Assembly (NCBI GenBank): GCA_028583415.1 | Contig: CM053270.1 | Location: 52,110,173-52,174,172 of the forward strand | Source of the DNA: Protea cynaroides | Lineage: Eukaryota > Streptophyta > Magnoliopsida > Proteales > Proteaceae | Length of the DNA stretch: 64,000 nt | Direction: 5' to 3' | Part shown: piece by piece, positions 1 through 10,081 of the stretch | Numbering within the stretch: the first letter of the stretch is position 1 | Layout: each line of letters starts with the position of its first letter | Program-made: the position numbers and the translations under genes | The notes under the pieces: generated by a model | The model's input: the letters and a program-made list of their open reading frames with translations, nothing else | Databases searched by the model: none | What the model was told of the DNA's origin: nothing

Positions 1-28
1 TTTGAATGGTGCAGAATTGGGTGTGACA
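1..28 (+). mobile_element. 3' end of an LTR inserted in the LTR of element A
   Basis: The window opens with the last bases of an LTR in plus orientation ending GTGTGACA. It matches the reverse complement of the first bases of the element A LTR at 7833. At base 29 the sequence jumps to the interior of A's LTR, equivalent to 8394. The simplest reading is that a related element or solo LTR, lying mostly left of the window, inserted here; the target duplication would begin GCACC. The other end is not visible. Confidence 0.6.
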
Positions 29-1720
29 GCACCTCTATACACGAGTGTGTGAAGCCGCCTAAAGATAACGTTTATTGTCGTCCCATGTGCACCCACCATG
101 GACAATGTACACGTAAAGGTCACGTTTATTGTTGTACCAGTTGCCCATACCATTACGTAAGCCCCTGCTGGCAAGGGCTCGCAAACTGGGCTCGCAACTA
201 ACCAATCCTAATGCCAATCAGTGTATCCAAGGCCTCACCCCAGCATCCCTCAATACGTCCCTAGAGATAGGGCTAAGTCCCCCCGACAGAGTCAGAGACT
301 ACACGGTCTGAGACCACCTCCCCTCATACCCTACGACGTAATAGTTCTGCTTAGGTAATAGCGATACGACGATGTCAGTGGACAAGACTTGAGTTAGAGA
401 TAGAGCTAGAGTGATGAGGCCCGGCCTTTGACACCCCCCTGATACTTGCTCGCATCAAGCACACCAACCACACACATACATTCACATGCCTATTCCTATC
501 ATCATCATCATCATCATGTTATAAACAGTAATTTAAATATGCATGAACAGTAATAATAGAAATATTGGATGACATGTTGAATGCACATAACAAGCATACA
601 CGCATAGAATCAATCATGTCCTTGGACTCAAGAATAAAATAGTTTATTATTAACCAATTAGTTTAGGTCTTGTTCCCTCACCTTCGCTTGATCGTAGATC
701 CTCTTTCAAGCTTTAAGAATCAACTAAATATCAATATTATATCCCTAGAAGACCTAATCAAGTCATTAGAATTTAATTATAATTAATTATGATTTTAAAA
801 ACCATGCTGTTAACTGGGGGTCGATGCCAGGGTCAGAGGTTCCATCGACCCTGGGTGCTACCACCCAGATTCTGGACTTCCCGAACATTGGGGGTCGATT
901 GTTAGGGTCTGGTAGGGTCGATTGGCCTTCGACCCCCCGTGCGACCCCCTGTGGGTTTAGTCAAATTTTTATCCTACAGTCCATTCCTTCGTGTTTGGGG
1001 TCCTATGGCTTGCTTCTACAATCCATTCCATACATATTCTATGGTCTAGAACCGTAGTTCATTCACCTATATGATTTTTATGATCTCCCCTATGGTTTTC
1101 CATGAAAACCTAACCATGGATGGATGATTTGGGTTTCTCCTAGATCATTCCCTCTTACTATCTATTTTAGGGTCTGTAGAATTACATGGAGATAGTATCC
1201 ATACCCTGAGAATTAGGCTGGTTTCTCTGAAGCATTCTCTTTGATCCTTTTCTCCACTTTCCTTCTCTTATCTTTCTCTTCTCCTTCTCTTCTCTTTCTC
1301 TCAATCCAATTAGGGTTTTGAAAGGAGTGAAAGAGGCTTAGGGACGTCCTATTTATAGAGTAGAAATTCCCAAAATAAGTCCCATTGAGATTAGAAAAGA
1401 ATCCCATTGAAATTTGGAAAGTTCCTAATTCACGGTTTCTGTCGGTAGACTGGGGGTCGATGAGGGGGTCGGAGATCCTGTCGACCCCTGGTTCTAAAAT
1501 GTCCGACCCCCGGTTAAAAACTCAGGGTCTGACTTTTATACTGGGGGGTCTGACCCTGTCTTGCTGGGTATGCGACCCTACCCCTTATTTTAGTATTTTT
1601 GGGTCAGTTTAATACCTGGGATCGCGATCTCCTTCACGTACTTGATCCATTTGGCTCGACCATGATGGGTAGACTTGGTTCAAGGTGGTAAGACCGGGTT
1701 AGTTTGATACGGGTCTTACA
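29..1720 (-). repeat. 3' LTR of element A, outer part missing
   Basis: Collinear with 8394-10081 of the other LTR. About 560 bases equivalent to 7833-8393 are missing because another LTR end (1-28) adjoins. It contains the TATA box at 1351-1357 (minus) and two clusters of GGGTCGA/TCGACCC words (810-955 and 1443-1580). The short ORFs seen here on either strand are not coding. Confidence 0.85.
1351..1357 (-). promoter_or_regulatory. TATA box in 3' LTR of element A
   Basis: TATAAAT on the minus strand, at the same place as 9711-9717 in the 5' LTR. It lies about 365 bases from the LTR start. Confidence 0.55.
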
Positions 1721-4700
1721 ACTCCCCCCTACTTATAAAAATTTCATCCTCGAAATTGTACATACCTACCGAGTCAAATAAATGAGGATATTGCTTTCGC
1801 ATAGCATTCTCTTCTTTCCATGTAATTTCTTTCATATCTCTACTTCTCCAGGTGACCTTAACATAATAGATATCACGGTTGCATGGTCGTTGAATGTTTT
1901 GGCTGGTGATTTCAGTTGGTGTTACTTCAAATGTCAAATCATCAGTCAAATTAGGTAGATCTACTGTCAGAACGTACGTTGGATCCTTGACATACATCTT
2001 CAATAAGGAAATATGAAATACGTCATGCACACTTGACATAGATGGTGGTAGTGCTAACTGGTACGCCACTTTTCCACGCTTAGTTAGAATCTCATATGGC
2101 CCGACATATCTTGGACTTAATTTCCCTTTCTATCTGAACCGTTTCAATCCTCGCATAGGCGATACTTTTAAGAATACTTTATCACCCACGACGAATTCAA
2201 GGTCTCGGATTCGGGTATCTGCATATTGCCTCTGACGATTCTGAGCTGTTTTCACTCTTTCCTTGATAATGTCGACCACTCGACAAGTCGCTTCAACAAA
2301 TTCAGGTCCAACAATACTACGTTCCCCAACTTCATTCCAAAACAAAGGAGTTCGACACTTTCGGCCATACAGTGCTTCATAGGGTGAATCTATATAGTAG
2401 CCTGATAGCTATTGTTATAAGCGAACTCAATCAGTGGTAACTTTTCATCCCATGATCCTTTAAAATCAATCACAATTGCTCGAAGCATATCTTCTAGAAT
2501 CTGAATTGTACGCTCTGACTGTCCATCTGTCTGTGGATGGAATGCAGTACTAATCTTCAATGTTGTACCCATAGCCTTTTGCAATCCTTCCCAAAACTTT
2601 GAAGTAAATCGTGGATCTCTATCGTACACAATGCTTTTAGGTACACCGTGTAATCACACTATGTTATCCACATACGGCTTAGCTAACCTCTCCAGCGTAT
2701 AATGAGGTTGTATATGTATAAAGCGAGCTGTTTTAGTCAGGCGGTCTACAATCACCAAAACTGCGTCAACTACTCGAGGAGTCAATGGTAATCCTGTGAC
2801 GAAGTCCATAGTGATGCAGTCCCATTTCCATGCTGGTTCCGGTAAGGGCTGTAATAGTTTTGCCGGTCTTTTTCGTTCAGCCTTTACTTTCTGACAATTT
2901 AGGCATTGAGACACGAACTTAGCTACATATGCTTTCATTCCTCTCCACCAATATAATTTCTTTAGGTCATGATACATTTTTGTACTTCCAGGATGTATCG
3001 AATAGATGGTGGTATGGGCTTCTTTCATCAATCAATGTCTAATGTCCAAGCTTTCTGTTTCAGGTACACATATTCTTCCTTTGTACTTCAGTACCTTTTC
3101 TTTGTCTAAGGTGAACTCAGGGTTAGTCTTACCTTTTTCGATATCCACTTGTACCGTTCTTAGGTAAGGGTCTGATTTGATAGCTGTCTTTACTTCATCA
3201 ACTATATCCAGTATAATCTTCAATGCGGCGAACATATTTGAAAATTGATGAATAAATCCTTGGTTGGCTGATCCATCTGGTGCATCTATCACAAACTGCT
3301 CATTACCGTGCTTGAATACCTTTATGGTAGTACACATTGCGGAAGTTGTTCTAACCTCCCCCTGAGATTTTATCATTGCCTTTCTATGCATCGGCTACTA
3401 CATTAGCTTTCCCCGGATGATACTGGATATCACAATCATAGTCTTTTAATAGTTTCAGCCATCTTCTTTGTCTCATATTCAGCTCCTTCTGATTAAATAG
3501 ATAAGTAAGACTTTTATGGTCTGATTTAATCTGAAACTTCTCCCTGTATAGATAATGTCTCCATATTTTGACAGCATGTACTACTGCCGCTAGTTCCAAA
3601 TCATGGGTGGGATAGTTCTTCTCATGTATCTTCAGTTGTCTTCAGGCATAAGCAATTACTTGTTCTCCTTGCATAAGTACACATCCTAATCCCAGTCCTG
3701 ACGCATCGGTGTACAAGATAAATGGTTGTCCTGGAATCGGGATGGTCAAGATTGGAGCTGATATCAATCTAGCCTTCTAGGTTTGGAAACTCTTCTCGCA
3801 TTTATCCGTCCAAACAAACTTCTCGCCCTTCTTAGTCAAACTGGTAAGAGGTACAGCAATTGGAATAGTCTTCCACAAATCATCGACAATACCCAGCTAG
3901 ACCCAAGAAACTTCTAATTTTTACAACGCTCTTCGGTGCTTCCCACTTTACAATAGCCTCGATTTTACTGGGATCCACTTTAATTCCTTCAGCGGATACT
4001 ACATGGCCTAGAAATGCGACTTCCTTTAGCCAAAACTCACACTTTGAAAATTTTACGTAGAGCTTCTTCTTCCGTAGTCATTGCAGAGCGGCGTTTAGAT
4101 TCTTAATATGAGTTTTCTCGTCTTTGGAGTAGACCAATATATCATCAATGAATACAATAATCGACGTATCCAACATGTCGTGGAAAACCCAGTTCATGAG
4201 TTCCATAAAAGTTGCTGGTGCGTTTGTCAATCCAAAAGACATGACCAAAAATTCATAATATCCATATCTGGTCCTGAATGCTGTCTTGGGAATATCACCA
4301 TCTATAATCTTCAACTGATGGTAGCCTGATCGAAGATCGATCTTTGAGAACACTTTTGCACCTTGCAACTGATCGAACAGGTCATCGATCCGAGGCAATA
4401 GATATCGATTCTTGATTGTCAGTTTATTCAGTTCTCGGTAGTCTATACACAAGCGAACGCTACCGTCCTTCTTCTTCACGAATAATACTGGCGCTCCCCA
4501 TGGTGATATGCTAGGGCGAATGTAACCCTTGTCCAGCAGTTCTTGTAGTTGTACTTTCAATTCCTTTTCAGTAGGAGCCATTCGATAAGGTGCTTTCGAT
4601 ATTGGTGTGGCTCCAAGTATAAGATCTATAACAAACTCTGTAGTTCGGTCTGGTGGTAATCCTGGTAGTTCTTTAGAAAATATGTCTGGAAAGTCACGCA

Positions 4701-5230
4701 CGACATCAATATCTTCCATTCGTGGTGCTTCCTTGTTAAGGTCGACCATAGATACTAAATACCCGACTGCTTCTTTCTCAAGGCACTTCTTAGCCTTTAG
4801 CGCAGAGAGTATGAGCTTTCGTTTACGGGGAAGTTTGGTTCCCAAAAAACTGAACTCTGCTCCTTCCTTGTCTTTAAATGTCAGTTTCTTTTCGGCACAC
4901 AATAGGTTTGCAGAATGCCGAACTAACCAGTCCATTCCCAAGATGGCGTCAAAGTCTGCCATTTCAAGTTGGATCAAGGTTGCATCCAAGGTTTTTTCAT
5001 CAATAAGAACTGGACATGGTCCATAACCTTTTTCTAACTCCACTTCTAATCCCATAGGTGATCGTACAAGTAGTTTGCAGTCTAAGGATTTAAGGGGTAG
5101 ATTTAACTTCTTTCCAAATGTCACAGATATAAAGGAATGAGTAGCTCCTGAATCAAAGAGTACTCTTGCGGGAATGCCATTTATTAATCTGATAGTGGGA
5201 TTGCCTGAAAATTATTGAACACGAAAGACA
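1716..5230 (-). pseudogene. pol: Element A pol: protease-RT-RNase H-integrase-chromodomain, decayed
   Basis: Ty3/Gypsy polyprotein read in pieces on the minus strand. The aspartic protease motif FDSGATHSFIS lies at 5157-5125. Reverse transcriptase follows, with the FIDDILVYS catalytic motif at about 4152-4126. RNase H (3800-3385), an HHCC zinc finger and integrase core (3030-2390, with ITMDFVTGLP, YDRDPRF and DGQSERTIQ around the three acidic residues) and a terminal chromodomain-like stretch (about 1870-1740: YVKVTWRSRDMKEITW, then YPHLF) complete it. Stops and frameshifts at about 4078, 3600, 3390, 3031, 2650, 2390, 2130 and 2070 make it non-functional. The stop at 4078-4080 reads TGA where element B has CGG (Arg), so it probably arose from an arginine codon. 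The final stop lies inside the TGTAAG start of the LTR. There is no gag upstream: the frame closes just beyond the protease. Confidence 0.9.
1721..1734 (-). other. Polypurine tract of element A
   Basis: On the minus strand AAGTAGGGGGGAGT immediately precedes the LTR start TGTAAGACCC. It is the expected primer for plus-strand DNA synthesis. Confidence 0.85.
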
Positions 5231-5272
5231 ATCATTAAATACTTCATTCTCATATTTTAAAACCATTAACAA

Positions 5273-5695
5273 TTGCAAATTTCAAAATTTTCAGATCATT
5301 CCGTCAAAATGCTGTGTTTTCACTGCAGGGCCGATGGCGGGGGTCGATGGGTGTCCGACCCTCAGTATGCGAATCTGGGAAATCACCCATTCTTCCCGAG
5401 AGCCAGGGGTGGATGGGGGGTCGGAGGATGTCTGACCCAGGGTGTGACCCCTGGTTCTCTGTCAGATTCCCGAGAGCCGAGGGTCGATGCGGGGGTCGAT
5501 GGGTGGGTCGATTGTTTTAATCAAATTTTCCGACCCCCAGACTAAAAATCAGATTTTTAAACTCCGATTCAAAGTCCATTTCCCATTCTTTTTTCTCCAC
5601 TTCGACTCGACTCATCCCTCTGAGTTGCTACAGTGGCAACTCCGCTCTGTTGGTGATTTGCACTCCTTGTTTCGTTGTCTTCACCTCTGCTATAG
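5273..5695 (+). promoter_or_regulatory. Putative promoter and 5' untranslated exon of the antisense ORF in element A
   Basis: From 5335 to 5545 there is a third cluster of the GGGTCGA/CGACCC word otherwise confined to A's LTRs. A likely untranslated exon ends at 5695 (TGCTATAG, then GTATGT). The following 443 bases look like a plant intron: T-rich, ending TTATCTACAG at 6138, six bases before the ATG of the antisense ORF. No coding capacity is seen on the element's own strand, where gag would be expected. The transcription start is not defined by sequence. Confidence 0.45.
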
Positions 5696-6138
5696 GTATG
5701 TCTTCTACCTTTTCATGTTTTTAGGTTTCTTTACCTAGGTTTTTGCTCGTATATCTCGTATTTTTCAAATTAAACTTTTTCAAACCATAAAAATTCAATT
5801 TTTATTAGGGGCTTTTGTTATTGGTGACTCGAGGAACGATAGCCCTAAAAAATATTTGAGTTTCATTGGTTGGTTATCTAGAAACTCGAAATTTACTCTT
5901 TTTGCCCTAATTTTGTCGAGATTTTGAATTTCTTGAAATTTCTTCCAATTCAATCTTATTAGTTGAAATTTCTGACTATATGAGTCTCACATGAAAGTTT
6001 AGAGTCTATGTAAATCCTCCTGCCCATGTGTATGGGTGAAAAGTGAGGCTTTTGACCAATTTACGTCGTTATAATGTCAAAATGTTTGGGTTTTTCATCT
6101 TTATTAACCCAATATCTCCTTCTCTTTGTTATCTACAG
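5696..6138 (+). other. Candidate intron upstream of the antisense ORF
   Basis: Begins GTATGTCTTC and ends TTGTTATCTACAG. It is AT-rich with a pyrimidine-rich 3' end, as in plant introns. The downstream ATG at 6144 is in a good context (ACTATGGC). Confidence 0.45.
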
Positions 6139-6143
6139 ATACT

Positions 6144-7538
6144 ATGGCTCGTACCAAGGTACCTAGGGTTCGCGACCGTCTTCGCTTCCGTTCCAATGAA
6201 GCCGAGACACAGTATGCCCACTACGCTCACCAGAAGGTAGAGGGAGGTCGAAAAGTGGACTTGGCTAGCTTGGCCTTGTTCAATGTGGAGAGGGCCTTTG
6301 GCGATATGGGATCGCTTCCTATCATCACCTATGACGCCTATACCCATCCTGACTTGGTACGCCAGTTCTACTATAATCTCCAGGTGGTGGGAGATTACAA
6401 TGATGTTGAGAGAGGTGGTGAGCTTCGGATCACCAGCTACGTCAAGGGGGTTGATGTTTCATTCGATTATCGGCAGCTGGCTGACTTGTTGGGCATTTCC
6501 TATGATGGCCCCTTGGTATTTTGTGCCCCTGGAGAGCCCCAGTTCTTTTCTTTATAGATGAGGACTGAGATCGATCGTCAACTCATCAGACCTAATCGCT
6601 GGGAGATGAAAGCGAGTTATCTGCGTTCAGATCCACAGGTATACTTCAAGATCATTCAGCATAACCTGATACCGTAGAGTGGTCATTACGAGAGGGTCTC
6701 CCAGTTGACCCAGTATCTGTTGTACTGCATATGCACTAGATAGCCCGTCTGCCTTCCCTATATCATCATGCGGACGATGATCAGTGCCACGTTGCCCAGT
6801 CACACTGGCAACCTTCCTTATAGACGCATGATCACTACCTTGCTTACCCGCTTAGAGGTTGATTTGTTGGATGAGAAGATTCAGGAGAAGTCCTTCTCAT
6901 CACCTCTGGATTGGGAGGCTATTTGCAAGATGGGCATGCGGGATGCCCAGGTCAGCGATGAGGAGAGGAACGCGATGGTACGCCCTCGCACTCGAGTGGA
7001 GATGGCTGACGCTAAGGCGACAGTAGCAGCAGTCGATGGAGCAGAGGTTCATGGGTATGATGACGATCGGCTATACATGGTTGTAGATGCCATACCTCCT
7101 CCATCACCTACTCGTGCTACTGGAGCTGGTCCGTCTTCTTCAGCTGGTCCTTCGTATGCTGCTGGTCCTTCGTATGCTCTTTCTGACGACATGATGGGGA
7201 TCTTGCACGAGATTCGAGAGGCTCAACGTATGTCTGAATTGAGGATGTGAGAGCTTCTAGAGGCTCAACGCTTGTTCGATCAACGGGTGGGAGAGCTTCT
7301 CGTTGCTCAGTACGTGTCAAACCAGCGGGTGGGAGAACTTCTAGCTGCTCAGCACATATCGGATCAGCGGGTGGGAGAGCTTAGGGATGCTCAGCATGTG
7401 ACTGACCAGTGGGTGGCTAATCTCACAACTAGTCTCCAGACGACCTAAACTCAGATAGCTTGGTTGACTAGAGTCTACGTTGAGGACTATGATAGAGACC
7501 GTGAGGCACCACCTCCCCCATCACCTCCAGCTTCTTGA
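6144..7538 (+). pseudogene. Antisense accessory ORF in element A (plant transposon-protein domain-like)
   Basis: A 465-codon frame on the strand opposite to pol, broken only by in-frame stops (6555, about 6675, about 6741, 7248 and about 7446) and with no frameshift. The product starts MARTKVPRVRDRLRFRS. Its middle has the order: FYYNL near residue 80, VKGVDVSFDYRQLADLLGI, an SGHYERVSQLTQYLLYC block, and LPYRRMITTLLTRL. I recall this layout from the plant family often labelled putative plant transposon protein; its biochemical role is unknown to me. The C-terminus carries four 14-residue coiled-coil-like repeats and a Pro-rich end. I start it at ATG 6144, just after a good splice acceptor, because the homologous chain begins there. 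The stop near 6675 aligns with CAG in element C. A homologue sits at the same place in element C. Confidence 0.7.
7263..7430 (+). repeat. 42-bp tandem repeats in the antisense ORF
   Basis: Four consecutive 14-codon units of the form AQxxSDQRVGELLx (AQRLFDQRVGELLV, AQYVSNQRVGELLA, AQHISDQRVGELRD, then a diverged unit). A partial unit precedes them. The heptad-like spacing suggests a coiled coil. Confidence 0.8.
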
Positions 7539-7817
7539 TGTATTTATTTTATCTTTCTTTTTGTACTTCAAAGTAACTGTCCGGACTATGGACTATACTC
7601 TGCTTTAATCATATATATATATATAAATATTTGTTCTTCCTTTGGTTGTATATAAAAATTTGTTTCTCCTTTAATAGATGCATTATTCTCTTTCAGTTTT
7701 GTTTCAAACAACATAGATGCTTATAGTGTGTTATTATTACATCTTTTAAATTTTTATTCTATCTCAGTTCACGACCTTTTGTGGAAGTATACGGGTTTCA
7801 CAGACAAGGCCTGAGAA

Positions 7818-7829
7818 GCTCTGATACCA
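7818..7829 (-). other. Primer binding site of element A
   Basis: TGGTATCAGAGC on the minus strand, three bases inside the 5' LTR. It matches the 3' end of plant initiator methionine tRNA. Confidence 0.9.
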
Positions 7830-8113
7830 AGTTGTCACACCCCAATTCTGCACTATTCAGAATGGTGTGATGAACCACTAATAAACCAACGGTTCAACCA
7901 GGATCTCTAATAGGCTATGTCCATTAAAAATAAAACCATGCACATCCACAACCATAATCAGAATAAATACACAATAGCGGAAGTCTTATAGTAAATGAAC
8001 TGAGGAATCTAATTATGATAATCATAAATAAAGTATCAAATTATGTTGTATCAATTGAGACATAAGTAAATAAAATATCAATTACATTTTCGTAATAATT
8101 TCAAATGAAAAAT

Positions 8114-8244
8114 CTAATCGAATACGCATGAGTTGCACTCGCATGAGGAGTCATGTGTATCCACTAAGTCTTCGGCTTCCATTGCAGCAATACGCGCATA
8201 CACCGGAGCACTCATGTAATTTTCGACAGTGGTAGCTGCATCAA
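8114..8244 (-). CDS. LTR-borne small peptide exon, element A copy
   Basis: Follows a splice-acceptor-like AATATTTTTAG. It reads VDAATTVENYMSAPVYARI, continues through a Glu/Asp-rich stretch, and ends HDSSCECNSCVFD then a stop. Four other LTRs in the window encode the same peptide at the same place, though the nucleotide sequence around it has diverged. Function unknown. The upstream frame is not conserved, so I treat it as a terminal exon. It could also be a fossil frame kept by chance. Confidence 0.45.
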
Positions 8245-8383
8245 CTAAAAATATTCGACATCGAGAGGGTGAGCACACATCATGGCTCAGTGAGCAAACA
8301 AAACAATGCAACAAACATATGCATGCATTTAATTCATATCTTTGGTCTGGTAAATAAGTTTGCAATGTGTTATAGAAATGATA

Positions 8384-8425
8384 GGTGGCCGCCGCACCTC
8401 TATACACAAGTGTGTGAAGCCACCC
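8384..8425 (-). other. Conserved LTR hairpin, element A copy
   Basis: On the minus strand GGTGGC pairs with GCCACC around a loop containing CACACTTGTGTATAGAGGTG. In copy D the stem is GGCGGC with GCCGCC, a compensatory pair relative to this copy. Confidence 0.45.
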
Positions 8426-9710
8426 AAAGGTAACGTTTATTGTCGTCCCACACGCACCCACCATGGACAATGTACACGCAAAGGTCACGTTTATTGCTAT
8501 ACCAGTTGCCCATACCAACACGTAAGTCTCTGCTGGAGAGGGCTCGCAAACTGGGCTCGCAACTAACCAATCCTAATGCCAATCAGTGTATCCAAGGCTT
8601 CACCCCAGCATCCCTCAATACGTCCCTAGAGATAGGGCTAAGGCCCCCCGACAGAGTCCGAGACTACACGGTTCGAGACCACCTCCCCCCATACCCTACA
8701 ACGTAATAGTTCTGCTAAGGTAATGGCGATACGACGATGTCAGTGGATAAAACTTAAGTTAGAGATAGAGGTAGAGTGCTGAGGCCCGGCCTATGACACC
8801 CCCTAATACTCGCTCGCATCAAGCACACCAACCACACACATACATTCACATGCCTATTCCTATCATCATCATCATCATCATGTTATAAACAATAATTTAA
8901 ATATGCATGAACAGTAATAATAGAAATATTGGATGCCATGTTGAATGCACATAACAAGCATACATGCATAGAATCAATCATGGTATTGGACTCAAGAATA
9001 AAATAGTTTATTATTAATCAATTAGTTTAGGTCTTGTTCCCTCACCTTTTCTTGATTGTAGATCCTCTTTCAAGCTTTAAGAATCAACTAAATATCAATA
9101 TTATATCACTAGAAGACCTAATCAAGTCGATAGAATTTAATTAGAATTAATTCTGATTTTAAAAAGCATGTTGTTAACTGGGGTCGATGCCAGGGTCGGA
9201 GGTTCCATCGACCCTGGGTGCTACCATCCAGATTCTAGACTTCCCAAATACTGGGGGTCGATTGTTAGGGTCTGGTAGGGTCAATTGGCCATCGACCCCC
9301 CGTTCAATCCCCTGTAGGTTTAGTCAAATTTTCATCCTACAGTCCATTTCTTCGTGTTTGGGGTCCTATGGCTTGCTTCTACAATCCATTCCATACATGT
9401 TCTATGGTCTAGAACCGTAGTTCATTTACCTATATGGTTTTTAGGATATCTCCCATGATTTTCCATGAAAACCTAACCATGGATGGATGATTTGGTTTTC
9501 TCCTAGATCATTCCCTCTTTACTATCTATTCTAAGGTCTGTAGAATTACATGGAGATAGTATCCATACCTGAGAATTACGCTGGTTTCTCTGAAGTTTTC
9601 TCTTTGATCCTCTTCTCCACTTTCCTTCTCTTCACTTTCTTCTCCTTCTCTTCTCTTTCTCTTAATCCAATTAGGGTTCTAAAAGGAGTAAAAGTGGCTT
9701 GGGACGTCCT

Positions 9711-9717
9711 ATTTATA
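9711..9717 (-). promoter_or_regulatory. TATA box in 5' LTR of element A
   Basis: TATAAAT in the context CTCTATAAATAGG on the minus strand. It lies about 365 bases from the LTR start and between the two palindromic word clusters. Confidence 0.6.
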
Positions 9718-10081
9718 GAGAAGAAACTCCCAAAATAAGTCCCATTGAGATTAGGAAAGAATCCCAATGAAATTTGGAAAGTTCCTAATTCACGGTTTTT
9801 GTTGGCAGACTGGGGGTCGATGAGGGGGTCGGAGATCTCGTCGACCCCTGGTTCTAAAATGTTCGACCCCCGGTTAAAAACTCAGGGTCTGAATTTTATA
9901 TTGGGGGGGTCCGACCCTGCCTTGCTGGGTATGCGACCCTACCCCTTATTTTAGTGTTTTTGGGTCAGTTTAATACCTGGGATCGCGATCTCCCTCACGT
10001 ACTTGATCCATTTGGCTCGACCATGATGGGTAGACCTGGTTCAAGGTGGTAAGACCGGGTTAGTTTGATATGGGTCTTACA

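Larger units (their letters stand above)
29..10081 (-). mobile_element. Element A: Ty3/Gypsy chromovirus-like LTR retrotransposon, minus orientation
   Basis: Read on the minus strand the order is: 5' LTR (10081-7833), Met-tRNA primer binding site (7829-7818), an ORF on the opposite strand (6144-7538), pol (5230-1716), polypurine tract (1734-1721) and 3' LTR (1720-29, cut on its outer side). The LTRs begin TGTAAGACC and end GTGTGACA. Protease, reverse transcriptase, RNase H, integrase and a C-terminal chromodomain-like segment are all recognisable. No gag can be found between the antisense ORF and protease. The two LTRs look about 95% alike by eye, so insertion is fairly recent. The element sits inside the reverse transcriptase of element B; its target duplication should begin TCTAC (10082). 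Confidence 0.88.
7833..10081 (-). repeat. 5' LTR of element A
   Basis: 2249 bases, complete, reading TGTAAGACC to GTGTGACA on the minus strand. Minus-strand landmarks: word cluster 1 (about 9940-9810), TATA box (9717-9711), word cluster 2 (about 9310-9178), conserved hairpin (8425-8384) and a short peptide exon (8244-8114). Confidence 0.9.

Noticed and set aside
824..1612. Plus-strand ORFs in the A LTR (also 9187-9954)
   Set aside because: They lie in the GGGTCGA-rich LTR, lack a family signature and are not conserved in the B, C or E LTRs.
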